Assembly (NCBI GenBank): GCA_964531745.1
Contig: CAZHFX010000025.1
Location: 1-15,007, forward strand
DNA length: 15,007 nt
Direction: 5' to 3'
Source: JACRFW01 sp964531745
GTDB taxonomy: Bacteria > Patescibacteriota > Patescibacteriia > Magasanikbacterales > GWA2-37-8
The position numbers and the translations under genes are program-made. Positions 4,786 through 11,861 of the stretch are shown here, in pieces (the first letter of the stretch is position 1; each line of letters opens with the position of its first letter). The notes below the pieces were generated by a model, which worked only from the letters and a program-made list of their open reading frames with translations, did no database searches and had not been told where the DNA came from.

Positions 4786-4807
4786 AATCCTCCCGAAGGG
4801 GAAGATT
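4786..4807 (-). terminator. Likely terminator of ppsA
   Basis: Arms AATCTTCCC and GGGAGGATT around CTTC on the minus strand (8 of 9 paired; mature stem 4786-4794 with 4799-4807), followed by the moderately U-rich TGTTAGTTT. It starts 5 nt after the ppsA stop codon. Confidence 0.5.
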
Positions 4808-4811
4808 CGTA

Positions 4812-7796
4812 TTACTTGCCGCTGAATTCTTTAATGCTTCCCAAAATCTCATCAAAATACCGCGAGCTGCCCTGCAGAACAAACTCCGGCATCTTCTTTC
4901 TGAACCCGGTGGGAAAAATTTCTATCATTTTTACTTTTTGGCCGTCTTTATTGGTGATAAATTCCTTGGCCGGAAAACCCCAACGCAAAGAAGTGGTAAG
5001 ATTTTCAACGACCGGAGCGGCTACTTCGCCTTGCCGCACCACCTTAAAAAATTCTCCATCGGCGCCGCTAAACTCCACGCCGTTGCCCCACCTCCTTACC
5101 TCCCAACCGCGCGGATAATTCAGGGAGAATTCCGCAAAACCGGATTCATTGTAAACCGCGCGCTCTTTTTTCTTGTCTGCTTCCATTTTGGCCTGTAATT
5201 CCTGACGAATTTGATGCTTGACGAGCAATGATTGTTCTTCAACCTGCTGTTTTATTTGCTTTTGCGCTTCACGGTCGCTAATAGTCTGACAAGAGAAGCC
5301 GGCCAGCACCAAAGAGAGAAATACCACCCCGACGAACGAAGCGGTTTTGACTACCGCCGGCATTGGTTTGGCGGCAGCGCGCACGCCCACTTTTTTCTCC
5401 ATGGCGGCGATACGCGCTCTGGTTTTGAGCACCGTGTCTGGGTTTAAGGAAATACTGTCTATTCCCTCTTGTACCAAAAATTCGGCAAACTCCGGATAGT
5501 CGCTCGGCGCCTGGCCGCAAATACCTACTTTGCGATTGTATCGGTGGGCGGTCTGAATCACTTCGCGGATAAGTTTTTTCACCGCCAAATTATTTTCGTC
5601 ATATATCTGGCTGACGAGCGCCGAATCGCGGTCAACTCCAAGCGTGAACTGGGTCAAATCGTTGCTTCCAATGCTAAACCCGTCAAAAATTTCGCTAAAC
5701 TCTTTCGCCAAAATGGCATTAGCCGGAATTTCGCACATCACATACACTTGCAGGCCTCTCTGGCCGCGTTCCAGCCCGAACTCTTTCATAGTGGCCAACA
5801 CTTTCCGGCCTTCTTCCACCGTGCGGCAAAACGGCACCATCACAATGACATTTTTCAATCCCCATTCTTCGCGCACTTTTTTGATAGCGTCACATTCCAA
5901 TTTGAAAGCGGGCCTAAACTTGGCGTCATAATAACGCGACGCGCCCCGCCAGCCGAGCATCGGGTTTTCTTCCTTTGGCTCGTAATTGGCGCCGCCGATG
6001 AGCGCGGCGTATTCATTGGTTTTGAAATCCGACAAACGAACAATCACGTCTTTCCCCTGAAAAGCGGCAGCAATAAGGGCGATGCCTTCGGCCAGCTTAT
6101 CCACTACATATTTAGTTTTATCTTTATAGCCCAAAGTTAATTCATTGATTTGCTTCTTAACTTTCTTATCTTTAATATCCCGATAATGCACACAAGCCAG
6201 CGGGTGCACTTTGATAAAATTGGTAAAAATAAATTCTTCGCGCGCCAAACCGACGCCATCGTTCGGAATAAACGATAAATCAAAAGCGCGATCCGGATTG
6301 CCGATGTTCATCATAATTTCGGTTTTGATCGGCTCCAGCTTTTTCAATTCAACTTTTTCCACTTCAAACGGCAAAAGACCGTGGTAGAGATAACCGGCCT
6401 CGCCTTCGGCGCAAGATACCGTGACTTCTTCGCCCGGCTTCACCAGCTGGCGGGCTTTTTTGGCGCCGACCAGACACGGAATGCCCAGCTCGCGCGAAAC
6501 AATGGCGGCATGCGAAGTTTTTCCGCCTTGTTCAGTGACAATCGCGCCCGCGATGCGCATCACCGGCTCCCAATCGGGGTCGGTGAGACTCGTTACTAAA
6601 ACTTCGCCCGCCTTGAATTCTCTCATCTGCGACGGATTATTGATAACGCGCGCGCATCCCTGCCCGATTTTCTGCCCCACGCTCACGCCTTCCAAAATTA
6701 CTTTGCCGCGCTTATTGAGGCGATAGGTTTCCATTACATTCAGCGGCGCGCGTGACTTGACGGTCTCGGAACGGGCCTGCACGATAAATAATTTGTTGGT
6801 GGCGCCGTCCTTGGCCCACTCAATATCCATCGGATGACCATAATGCTCCTCAATTTTTATGCCCCACTTGGCGAGCTGAATAATCTCATCATCAGTCAAA
6901 CAATATTTACGCTGATCCAGCGCCGGCACTTTTTCCTGCTTGGTGCCTCCGCCAGTTGGCGGATGGCCATAGACTAATTTCACTTCTTTGCTCCCCAGAC
7001 GGCGGCTGATGATGGACTTAAACCCATTATTCACGCCTTCTTTGTGGACAAAAAACTGATCCGGCGTCACGCGGCCTTTCACGACGTACTCGCCGAGACC
7101 ATAAGCGCCGTTGATAAGCACCACGCCATTGAAGCCAGATTCGGTGTCTAAAGTGAACATCACGCCCGCTGAAGCCAAATCCGAACGCACCATTTGCTGG
7201 ATGCCGACCGACAGCGCGACGGCCAGATGGTCAAAACCTTTGGCTTCGCGATAAGAAATCGCCCGATCGGTAAAAAGCGAGGCAATACATTTTTGTACAG
7301 CCAGGAGCAAATCACTTTCGCCGCGCACGTTCAAATAGCTCTCCTGCTGGCCGGCAAAAGAGGCGTCCGGCAAATCTTCGGCGGTGGCGGAACTCCGCAC
7401 GGCCACGCCCATCCCCGCCCTCTCCCCGCGGGAGAGGGACGCTGGGTGAGTGGTCGCTGTCTTACTCAACTCCCGGTACGCCTTAATCACTTCCGTTTCC
7501 ACCTCTTTTGGAAGACTGGCATTCAAAATCAAGCCGCGTATTTTCAACCCAGCTTTGCTTAAAAATTTTATATTTTTTACATCCAAATCCTTGACCGCGG
7601 CTTTAATCTGCTTGTCCAGCTTATTATCTTTGATAAAAGCCCAATAAGCCTCGGCCGTCAACGCGAAACCATTGGGCACTGGTACGCCCTTTTTGGTCAG
7701 TTTGGAGTACATTTCTCCCAAGCTGGCATTTTTCCCTCCAACCAAAGGAATATCTTTAATTGTCAGATCCTTAAACCAACGGATGTAACGAAACAT
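4812..7796 (-). CDS. ppsA: Phosphoenolpyruvate synthase with extra membrane-anchored C-terminal region
   Basis: 994 residues; the usual enzyme has about 760-800. It makes phosphoenolpyruvate from pyruvate and ATP, releasing AMP and phosphate. Nucleotide-binding part: LVGGKNASLGEM at 18-29 and VAVRSSATAEDLPDASFAGQ at 131-150. Phosphohistidine domain: GGKTSHAAIVSRELGIPC at 424-441 with His429. C-terminal barrel: FSIGSNDLTQFTLGVDRD near 707-724 and GICGQAPSDYPEFAEFL at 758-774 with catalytic Cys760. The normal enzyme ends near 795. After it come a hydrophobic helix (818-836), a coiled-coil-like stretch (about 837-880) and a small domain (about 885-994, NYPRGWEV-like, reminiscent of PsbP-type folds). 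Insertions at 112-129 and about 277-286 derive from repeats. An own promoter overlaps the end of ligA, and the mRNA would be almost leaderless. Confidence 0.93.
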   Translation of the reverse strand: MFRYIRWFKDLTIKDIPLVGGKNASLGEMYSKLTKKGVPVPNGFALTAEAYWAFIKDNKLDKQIKAAVKDLDVKNIKFLSKAGLKIRGLILNASLPKEVETEVIKAYRELSKTATTHPASLSRGERAGMGVAVRSSATAEDLPDASFAGQQESYLNVRGESDLLLAVQKCIASLFTDRAISYREAKGFDHLAVALSVGIQQMVRSDLASAGVMFTLDTESGFNGVVLINGAYGLGEYVVKGRVTPDQFFVHKEGVNNGFKSIISRRLGSKEVKLVYGHPPTGGGTKQEKVPALDQRKYCLTDDEIIQLAKWGIKIEEHYGHPMDIEWAKDGATNKLFIVQARSETVKSRAPLNVMETYRLNKRGKVILEGVSVGQKIGQGCARVINNPSQMREFKAGEVLVTSLTDPDWEPVMRIAGAIVTEQGGKTSHAAIVSRELGIPCLVGAKKARQLVKPGEEVTVSCAEGEAGYLYHGLLPFEVEKVELKKLEPIKTEIMMNIGNPDRAFDLSFIPNDGVGLAREEFIFTNFIKVHPLACVHYRDIKDKKVKKQINELTLGYKDKTKYVVDKLAEGIALIAAAFQGKDVIVRLSDFKTNEYAALIGGANYEPKEENPMLGWRGASRYYDAKFRPAFKLECDAIKKVREEWGLKNVIVMVPFCRTVEEGRKVLATMKEFGLERGQRGLQVYVMCEIPANAILAKEFSEIFDGFSIGSNDLTQFTLGVDRDSALVSQIYDENNLAVKKLIREVIQTAHRYNRKVGICGQAPSDYPEFAEFLVQEGIDSISLNPDTVLKTRARIAAMEKKVGVRAAAKPMPAVVKTASFVGVVFLSLVLAGFSCQTISDREAQKQIKQQVEEQSLLVKHQIRQELQAKMEADKKKERAVYNESGFAEFSLNYPRGWEVRRWGNGVEFSGADGEFFKVVRQGEVAAPVVENLTTSLRWGFPAKEFITNKDGQKVKMIEIFPTGFRKKMPEFVLQGSSRYFDEILGSIKEFSGK
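6948..6963. repeat. Short GC palindrome inside ppsA
   Basis: TCCGCCA, GT, TGGCGGA: 7-bp arms. It encodes the odd PPTGG stretch (residues 279-283) in a region where other PEP synthases have a shorter loop. A sister palindrome is at 13202-13218. Confidence 0.6.
7411..7450. repeat. REP-like palindromic repeat inside ppsA
   Basis: Perfect arms CCCTCTCCC and GGGAGAGGG around CGC (7418-7438), flanked by GCTGGGTGAG. This resembles the widespread CTCACCC...GGGAGAGGG repeats whose translations read like PHPRPLP-AGEG. It encodes HPASLSRGERAG (about 117-128), just before the conserved VAVRSSATAED block of ppsA, and keeps the frame. Confidence 0.7.
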
Positions 7797-7804
7797 AGAC
7801 TATC

Positions 7805-7813
7805 AGTATATCA
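7805..7813 (-). promoter_or_regulatory. Extended -10 promoter of ppsA
   Basis: On the minus strand TGA-TATACT, an extended -10 box; no clear -35. Its TGA is the ligA stop codon. The -10 ends 8 nt before the ppsA ATG, so the transcript would begin at or within a few bases of the start codon (leaderless). Confidence 0.55.
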
Positions 7814-9922
7814 CGTTTTAAGAAGTCCTAAAAATTCGGTTTCGCCCAGTACCCGTACCCCCAATTTCTCCGCTTTGGCGAGCTTGCTCCCCGCCTCACT
7901 GCCGACGATCACCGCCGTAGTTTTCTTGCTCACCGACTCTGCCACCTCCGCCCCCAAGGATTTCAATTTTGCCTTCGCCTCATCGCGGCTCATCGCGCTT
8001 AGCGTCCCCGTCAATACAAACGTTTGGCCGGATAATTTTTGATTTATGATTGGTGATTTATGATTGGTGATTTTGACGCCATTGGATAATAATTTTTCTA
8101 CAAACTTTCTATTCTTTTCATTCGCAAAATATTCTAAAATTGACCGCGCCACTTTTTCACCTACGCCGTTTATTTTATAAAGCTGTTCAGTGGTGGCGTA
8201 TTGTAATTTCTCCAGTGTGCCAAAATATTCAGCCAGAACCTCGGCAGTTTCCTCGCCGACATTGCCAATTCCGAGAGCGTTGATAAAGCGCGCGAAGGTA
8301 ATTTCTTTCGCGCCTTGCGCCGCCGCCACTAAATTCCGGGCGGACTTATCCGCGAACCGTTCCAACGGCGTCAAATCATCAACAGTAAGAGCAAACAAGC
8401 CAGCCGCATCTTCAATTAACCCGGCGCCGACCAACTGCTCCACAATTTTTTCTCCCACATGATCAATGTCAAAAGCGGATTTGGAAACGAAGTGGATAAT
8501 TAGCTCCAGCTCCCTGGCAAAACAATTTTTGTTCAGACAGTACAGCGCCACTGATACACTGTCCGGTTTGGCCTTGTCATTCTGAGGCGTAGCCGAAGAA
8601 TCCCTTATTTTTGAGTTTAAGGGATCCTTCGTTTCACTCAGGATGACAGCTGACGGTTGGCCTTTTTTCCCCACCGCCCCCCCGCACACCGGACATTTGG
8701 CCGGTTTTTTTATCTCTTTTTCCGCGCCGGCGCGCATTTTATCCAATACTCTAATCACTTTGGGAATAATATCGCCGGCTTTCTCCACCACGACGGTATC
8801 GCCGATTTTTACTCCCAAGCGCGTGATTTCGTCAAAATTATGCAGGGTGGCGTGCGTTACGGTGGTACCGGCCAACTTAACCGGTTCCATCTGCGCCACC
8901 GGCGTCAGGGCTCCGGTGCGCCCCACTTGCCAATGCACCTCTCTAATTTTAGTCGTCCCCTGCTCGGCCGGAAATTTGAAAGCAATCGCCCAGCGCGGCG
9001 CTTTGCCGGTGAAACCCAAAGCGTTTTGATATTTTTTCTGATTCACTTTTATCACAATGCCATCAATCCAAAACGGAAACGAGCCGCGCTGTTTCTTTAT
9101 TTGATGATAAAATTGAAAAATTTCCGCCAAATTTTTACAAACCTGCCAATGAGTGTCAGTTTTAAAACCCATTTTTTTTAACTCAATCAATTCCTCTTCT
9201 TGGGTGAGCGGGGAATTGCCGGAAGAAATATCGTAGGCAGTCAAAGACAAATTGCGTTCAGCAACAATTTTGGAATCCAGCTGGCGGATGGTACCGGCGG
9301 CGGCGTTGCGCGGATTGGCGAACAGCGGCTCGCCGGGTTTTTCCCGAACCTCATTAATTTTCTTCAACATCTCGCTTGACAACCAGACTTCGCCCTCAGC
9401 AATGAGATCAATCGGCTCAGCGAGCTTGAGGGGCACGCTGTGAATAGTCTTAATATTTTGAGTAACATTTTCGCCAACCGTGCCGTCCCCGCGCGTGGCT
9501 GCCGTTTTCAGCCGGCCTTTCTCGTAAGCGAGCACCATGTGGAGGCCGTCAATCTTCAGCTCACACGCATACGAAATGTCTTCCGGGCGAGAACCAAGCT
9601 CTTTCTCAAGTATTTTTAAAATCCGCTCTTCCCAATCCGCGATATCTTTTTCTTCAAAGGCGTCATTAAACGACCACTGCGTTACCGTGTGCCGCACCTT
9701 GGCAAATTTTTCCGCCGGCTTGCCGGCCACGCGCTGGGTCGGGCTGTCGGACGTTATCAGCTCCGGATGCGCGGCTTCAATTTTGCGCAACTCGTCCATC
9801 AGCCCGTCGTACATGGCGTCCGTCACCTCCGGGTCATTCAAGACATGGTAGCGATAGCGCAGATCGTCTATCTGCGCCCGCAACCGCTCAACTTTATCTT
9901 TAAATTTTTTTAAAACTGCCAT
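7811..9922 (-). CDS. ligA: NAD-dependent DNA ligase LigA
   Basis: 703 residues from the ATG at 9922; an in-frame ATG at 9943 would add seven. I prefer 9922 because MAVLKKFKDKVERLRAQI fits the family start; neither has a well-spaced Shine-Dalgarno site. It seals nicks using NAD. In order (703-residue numbering): domain Ia with YRYHVLNDPEVTDAMYDGLM near 23-42; adenylation domain with ELKIDG, active Lys123; OB fold with GRTGALTPVA near 334-343; zinc finger Cys410, Cys413, Cys462, Cys467; helix-hairpin-helix region; BRCT domain from about 629. Two repeat insertions keep the frame: one between the two Cys pairs (about 425-449) and a 14-nt tandem repeat before the BRCT domain. It starts 27 nt after the prepilin peptidase gene. 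All core motifs are intact, so it is probably active. Confidence 0.95.
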   Translation of the reverse strand: MAVLKKFKDKVERLRAQIDDLRYRYHVLNDPEVTDAMYDGLMDELRKIEAAHPELITSDSPTQRVAGKPAEKFAKVRHTVTQWSFNDAFEEKDIADWEERILKILEKELGSRPEDISYACELKIDGLHMVLAYEKGRLKTAATRGDGTVGENVTQNIKTIHSVPLKLAEPIDLIAEGEVWLSSEMLKKINEVREKPGEPLFANPRNAAAGTIRQLDSKIVAERNLSLTAYDISSGNSPLTQEEELIELKKMGFKTDTHWQVCKNLAEIFQFYHQIKKQRGSFPFWIDGIVIKVNQKKYQNALGFTGKAPRWAIAFKFPAEQGTTKIREVHWQVGRTGALTPVAQMEPVKLAGTTVTHATLHNFDEITRLGVKIGDTVVVEKAGDIIPKVIRVLDKMRAGAEKEIKKPAKCPVCGGAVGKKGQPSAVILSETKDPLNSKIRDSSATPQNDKAKPDSVSVALYCLNKNCFARELELIIHFVSKSAFDIDHVGEKIVEQLVGAGLIEDAAGLFALTVDDLTPLERFADKSARNLVAAAQGAKEITFARFINALGIGNVGEETAEVLAEYFGTLEKLQYATTEQLYKINGVGEKVARSILEYFANEKNRKFVEKLLSNGVKITNHKSPIINQKLSGQTFVLTGTLSAMSRDEAKAKLKSLGAEVAESVSKKTTAVIVGSEAGSKLAKAEKLGVRVLGETEFLGLLKT
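8041..8074. repeat. 14-nt tandem repeat inside ligA
   Basis: GATTTATGATTGGT occurs twice head to tail (8041-8054, 8055-8068), then GATTTT begins a third copy. On the minus strand it encodes ITNHKSPIINQK in the linker between the helix-hairpin-helix region and the BRCT domain. Confidence 0.85.
8575..8648. mobile_element. MITE-like inverted-repeat element inside ligA
   Basis: 74 bp with inverted ends: TGTCATTCTGAG at 8575 and CTCAGGATGACA ending at 8648. Inner blocks GAAGAATCCCTTA and TAAGGGATCCTTC also pair, so nearly the whole element folds back. In ligA it is translated as VILSETKDPLNSKIRDSSAT plus PQND. Such text is familiar from small repeats spread through many bacterial genomes (from memory, not searched). 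Same family as 13123-13229 and 14260-14296. Confidence 0.8.
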
Positions 9923-9949
9923 ACTATTTAGCCATTTGGCCATTCTCCG

Positions 9950-10792
9950 TTACCTAATCAAACTCCAATACCATTGTATTGCATTATTCCCCCAAAACAT
10001 CGCGATGAACGTTCCCACCGCCAAAAATGTACCCAGCGGCACTTCTGATTTTAGGCCCTTTTTCTTAAAGACAAGCAACGGAACGGCCGCGAGCGCGCCG
10101 AGAATATAGGCGGCAAAAAACGCCACTAAAATAACCGGCCAGCCCAAGAGCGCCCCCATCATCACCCCTAGATAAATATCCCCCGCGCCAATCCAGCGGC
10201 CGCTGGAAATTAAGTACTGCAAGGCGAAAAATCCTCCTCCAACAATCGCACCCAATATCCAATATTTAATACCTACTGTTGAATACTGGATATTAAAAAA
10301 TATTGCAATAGTCGTCCCCGCCAAAGTTAAGCTTGGTAAAATTATATAGTATTTCAAATCGTAGACGAAAACGACGACGAGAAGCGCGCTGAAAAAAATA
10401 TCACGAAAAAAATGCCACGGACTAAATGCCGGCAAATGCAGATGGTAGTAGGTTATACCGACAAAAAGCAAAGCGGCGGCGAGCTCAACCAAAAAATAAT
10501 CAAGCGGTATCGCCCGCCGGCAGGTGCGGCACCGGCCGCGAAAAACCAAAAAACTGCCGAGCGGAATATTTTCAAACCAAGCTAAAACCCTCTGGCAATG
10601 TATGCAAACGCTTCTCCCCCCGATTCTCGCTATAGTCGACGGTTGAGCGCCTTCGCCCCCCGGAAAACGGGGTTTGAACTGCCAGCGCCCTTCATGAACG
10701 CGCCACATCCAAGAATTTAGGTAACTGCCCAGTATCAGCCCCGCCGCCAAAACAAGACCGTACCAAAACCAATCTGCGGATATTATAAACAT
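9950..10792 (-). CDS. pilD: Prepilin peptidase / N-methyltransferase (PilD type)
   Basis: 280 residues from the ATG at 10792. The frame is open 29 codons further upstream, but that part overlaps the promoter and lacks family similarity. This membrane aspartyl protease cuts the leader of type IV prepilins and methylates the new N-terminus. The first helix contains LILGSYLNSWMWRV (19-32). The cytoplasmic zinc domain has two CxxC pairs, Cys63/Cys66 and Cys88/Cys91, with ENIPLGSF between them. Six to seven further hydrophobic helices follow. The catalytic Asp pair is Asp145 in VYDLKYYIILP and Asp205 in GAGDIYLG, the GxGD signature. Its substrate gene is probably the pilin at 10940-11377 just upstream. 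ligA follows after a short gap, so they may share transcripts. Confidence 0.93.
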   Translation of the reverse strand: MFIISADWFWYGLVLAAGLILGSYLNSWMWRVHEGRWQFKPRFPGGEGAQPSTIARIGGRSVCIHCQRVLAWFENIPLGSFLVFRGRCRTCRRAIPLDYFLVELAAALLFVGITYYHLHLPAFSPWHFFRDIFFSALLVVVFVYDLKYYIILPSLTLAGTTIAIFFNIQYSTVGIKYWILGAIVGGGFFALQYLISSGRWIGAGDIYLGVMMGALLGWPVILVAFFAAYILGALAAVPLLVFKKKGLKSEVPLGTFLAVGTFIAMFWGNNAIQWYWSLIR

Positions 10793-10850
10793 ATTTTTAG
10801 TTGGTCTTTCTGACCATTGGCAAACTCCGCATAAATTTAATCTAACACAA

Positions 10851-10879
10851 ATTGTAGCATAATTGCTCGGAAAAAACAA
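10851..10879 (-). promoter_or_regulatory. Promoter of prepilin peptidase
   Basis: On the minus strand TTGTTT (10874-10879), 17 nt, TGC-TACAAT (10851-10856, extended -10). The predicted start is near 10844, giving a leader of about 50 nt. A small hairpin, TGGTC/GACCA (10802-10806, 10812-10816), lies just before the ATG. Confidence 0.6.
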
Positions 10880-10912
10880 TTAAAAAATCCTTCCGGCCGA
10901 GCCGAAAGGATT
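10880..10912 (-). terminator. Intrinsic terminator of the pilin gene
   Basis: On the minus strand AATCCTTTCGG and CCGGAAGGATT (10902-10912 with 10886-10896) pair over 11 positions including one G-U, with a 5-nt loop, followed directly by TTTTTAATTG. It lies 27 nt after the pilin stop codon. Confidence 0.85.
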
Positions 10913-10939
10913 CTTTATCTTTTCTATAGAAAATAGAAA

Positions 10940-11377
10940 CTAGTCAGCGATTCCAGCTGGAGTCAGAGAAATGCCGGCGCTTAAATTATTAACCGTGCCT
11001 TCCAAAGTCGCCGCCACCGAGTATGAACTTGAAGCGGTGGTGTAAGTATAGTATTTTGGAGTCGCGGCGGTGCCGCTCGGATCGGTTGGAACCTGCCCCA
11101 TATAGGCGTTCGCGCAACCAACAGTCTGCCAACCGCTCGCGTTCAAACAAGCATGGTCGGTGTCTCCGAGGTTAATAGCGCTACCCGTCGGGTAAGCGTT
11201 TTGATCGGTGTAGTAGAGTTCCAGCGCGGTCTGAAGCTGTTTCAAATCGGATAATCTTTTGGAGTCGCGCGCTTTCACCCGAGCTGAACCGAGAGCGACG
11301 ACAGCCAAGGTTGATAACAAACCGATGATGGCTATAACCACCAATAATTCAATCAACGTAAAACCTTGTCTTTTCAT
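10940..11377 (-). CDS. Type IV pilin-like protein (prepilin)
   Basis: 145 residues. The N-terminus MKRQG-FTLIELLVVIAIIG is a class III/type IV prepilin signal: cleavage is expected after Gly5, Phe6 would be methylated, and Glu10 is the conserved fifth residue. The helix continues to about residue 50 (KRLSDLKQLQTALELYYTDQ). A short globular part follows, with a likely disulfide between Cys77 and Cys88, a VPTDPSG turn near 96-102 and a Ser/Thr-rich end. The start at 11377 is set by this signal and by the Shine-Dalgarno-like AGGGGGTGA (11382-11390) 4 nt upstream. It is probably the substrate of the adjacent prepilin peptidase. Major pilin versus minor pilin or pseudopilin cannot be decided. A strong terminator follows. 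Confidence 0.92.
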   Translation of the reverse strand: MKRQGFTLIELLVVIAIIGLLSTLAVVALGSARVKARDSKRLSDLKQLQTALELYYTDQNAYPTGSAINLGDTDHACLNASGWQTVGCANAYMGQVPTDPSGTAATPKYYTYTTASSSYSVAATLEGTVNNLSAGISLTPAGIAD

Positions 11378-11441
11378 ATATTCACCCCCTTCCACATGCA
11401 GATATGATAACTTTTCCACTGGATAACTGGCATACCGCGAT

Positions 11442-11822
11442 TTAGAGGTGCAAGACTTTTTTAACTTTTTCAACAATCTCTGATGGTTTAAAGTGGGCTT
11501 TAATGAGATAATCTGACGCTCCCGCCTCTAAACCCTTTTCCACGTCATCTTTCTGGCCGAGATTAGTTAAAAGAATTACCGGTATATCTTTGGTAGAGGC
11601 ATCGGCTTTAAGATTTTTGAGCACGGTAAAACCGTCCATTTTGGGCAACAAAATATCAAGCAAAATAATATCCGGTTTCTTTTTCTTGGCGTCGGCCAAA
11701 CCTTTTTCTCCATTTTCGGCGATGGAAATTTTGTACCCCTCCATTTCAAACTTCTTCTGGTAGATGCCGGCGAGAAAAACGTCGTCCTCCACCAAGAGCA
11801 CATACACCATTTTATTTTCCAT
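11442..11822 (-). CDS. Single-domain response regulator (CheY-like receiver)
   Basis: 126 residues from the ATG at 11822; the ATG at 11810 (MVYVLLVEDD) would also fit. It consists of one receiver domain with no output domain: acidic pair Asp13/Asp14 in LVEDD, phosphoacceptor Asp56 in IILLDILLPKMDG, Thr86 in ILLTN, and Lys108 in YLIKAHF. All residues needed for phosphorylation are present. It lies between pilM and a pilin gene, so a role in controlling pili or twitching, as for PilG/PilH-type proteins, is plausible but inferred from position only. No histidine kinase is in the window. It has its own promoter overlapping the pilM stop codon, and no clear Shine-Dalgarno site. Confidence 0.93.
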   Translation of the reverse strand: MENKMVYVLLVEDDVFLAGIYQKKFEMEGYKISIAENGEKGLADAKKKKPDIILLDILLPKMDGFTVLKNLKADASTKDIPVILLTNLGQKDDVEKGLEAGASDYLIKAHFKPSEIVEKVKKVLHL

Positions 11823-11861
11823 ACTAAAAATTAACAAATAGCAATGAACAACGCCTATTTA

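Noticed and set aside
5280..5345. Lipoprotein signal (LAGFSC) in the PEP synthase tail as a separate gene start
   Set aside because: The -3 to -1 residues do not fit a good lipobox, and no start codon with a ribosome binding site separates it from the enzyme; kept as one fused CDS.
10793..10879. Longer N-terminus for the prepilin peptidase
   Set aside because: The extra 29 codons overlap the promoter, start at TTG, and lack family similarity; the first helix begins just after the ATG at 10792.
11378..11476. Longer N-terminus for the pilin
   Set aside because: The leader MKRQG directly before FTLIE and the Shine-Dalgarno site place the start at 11377.
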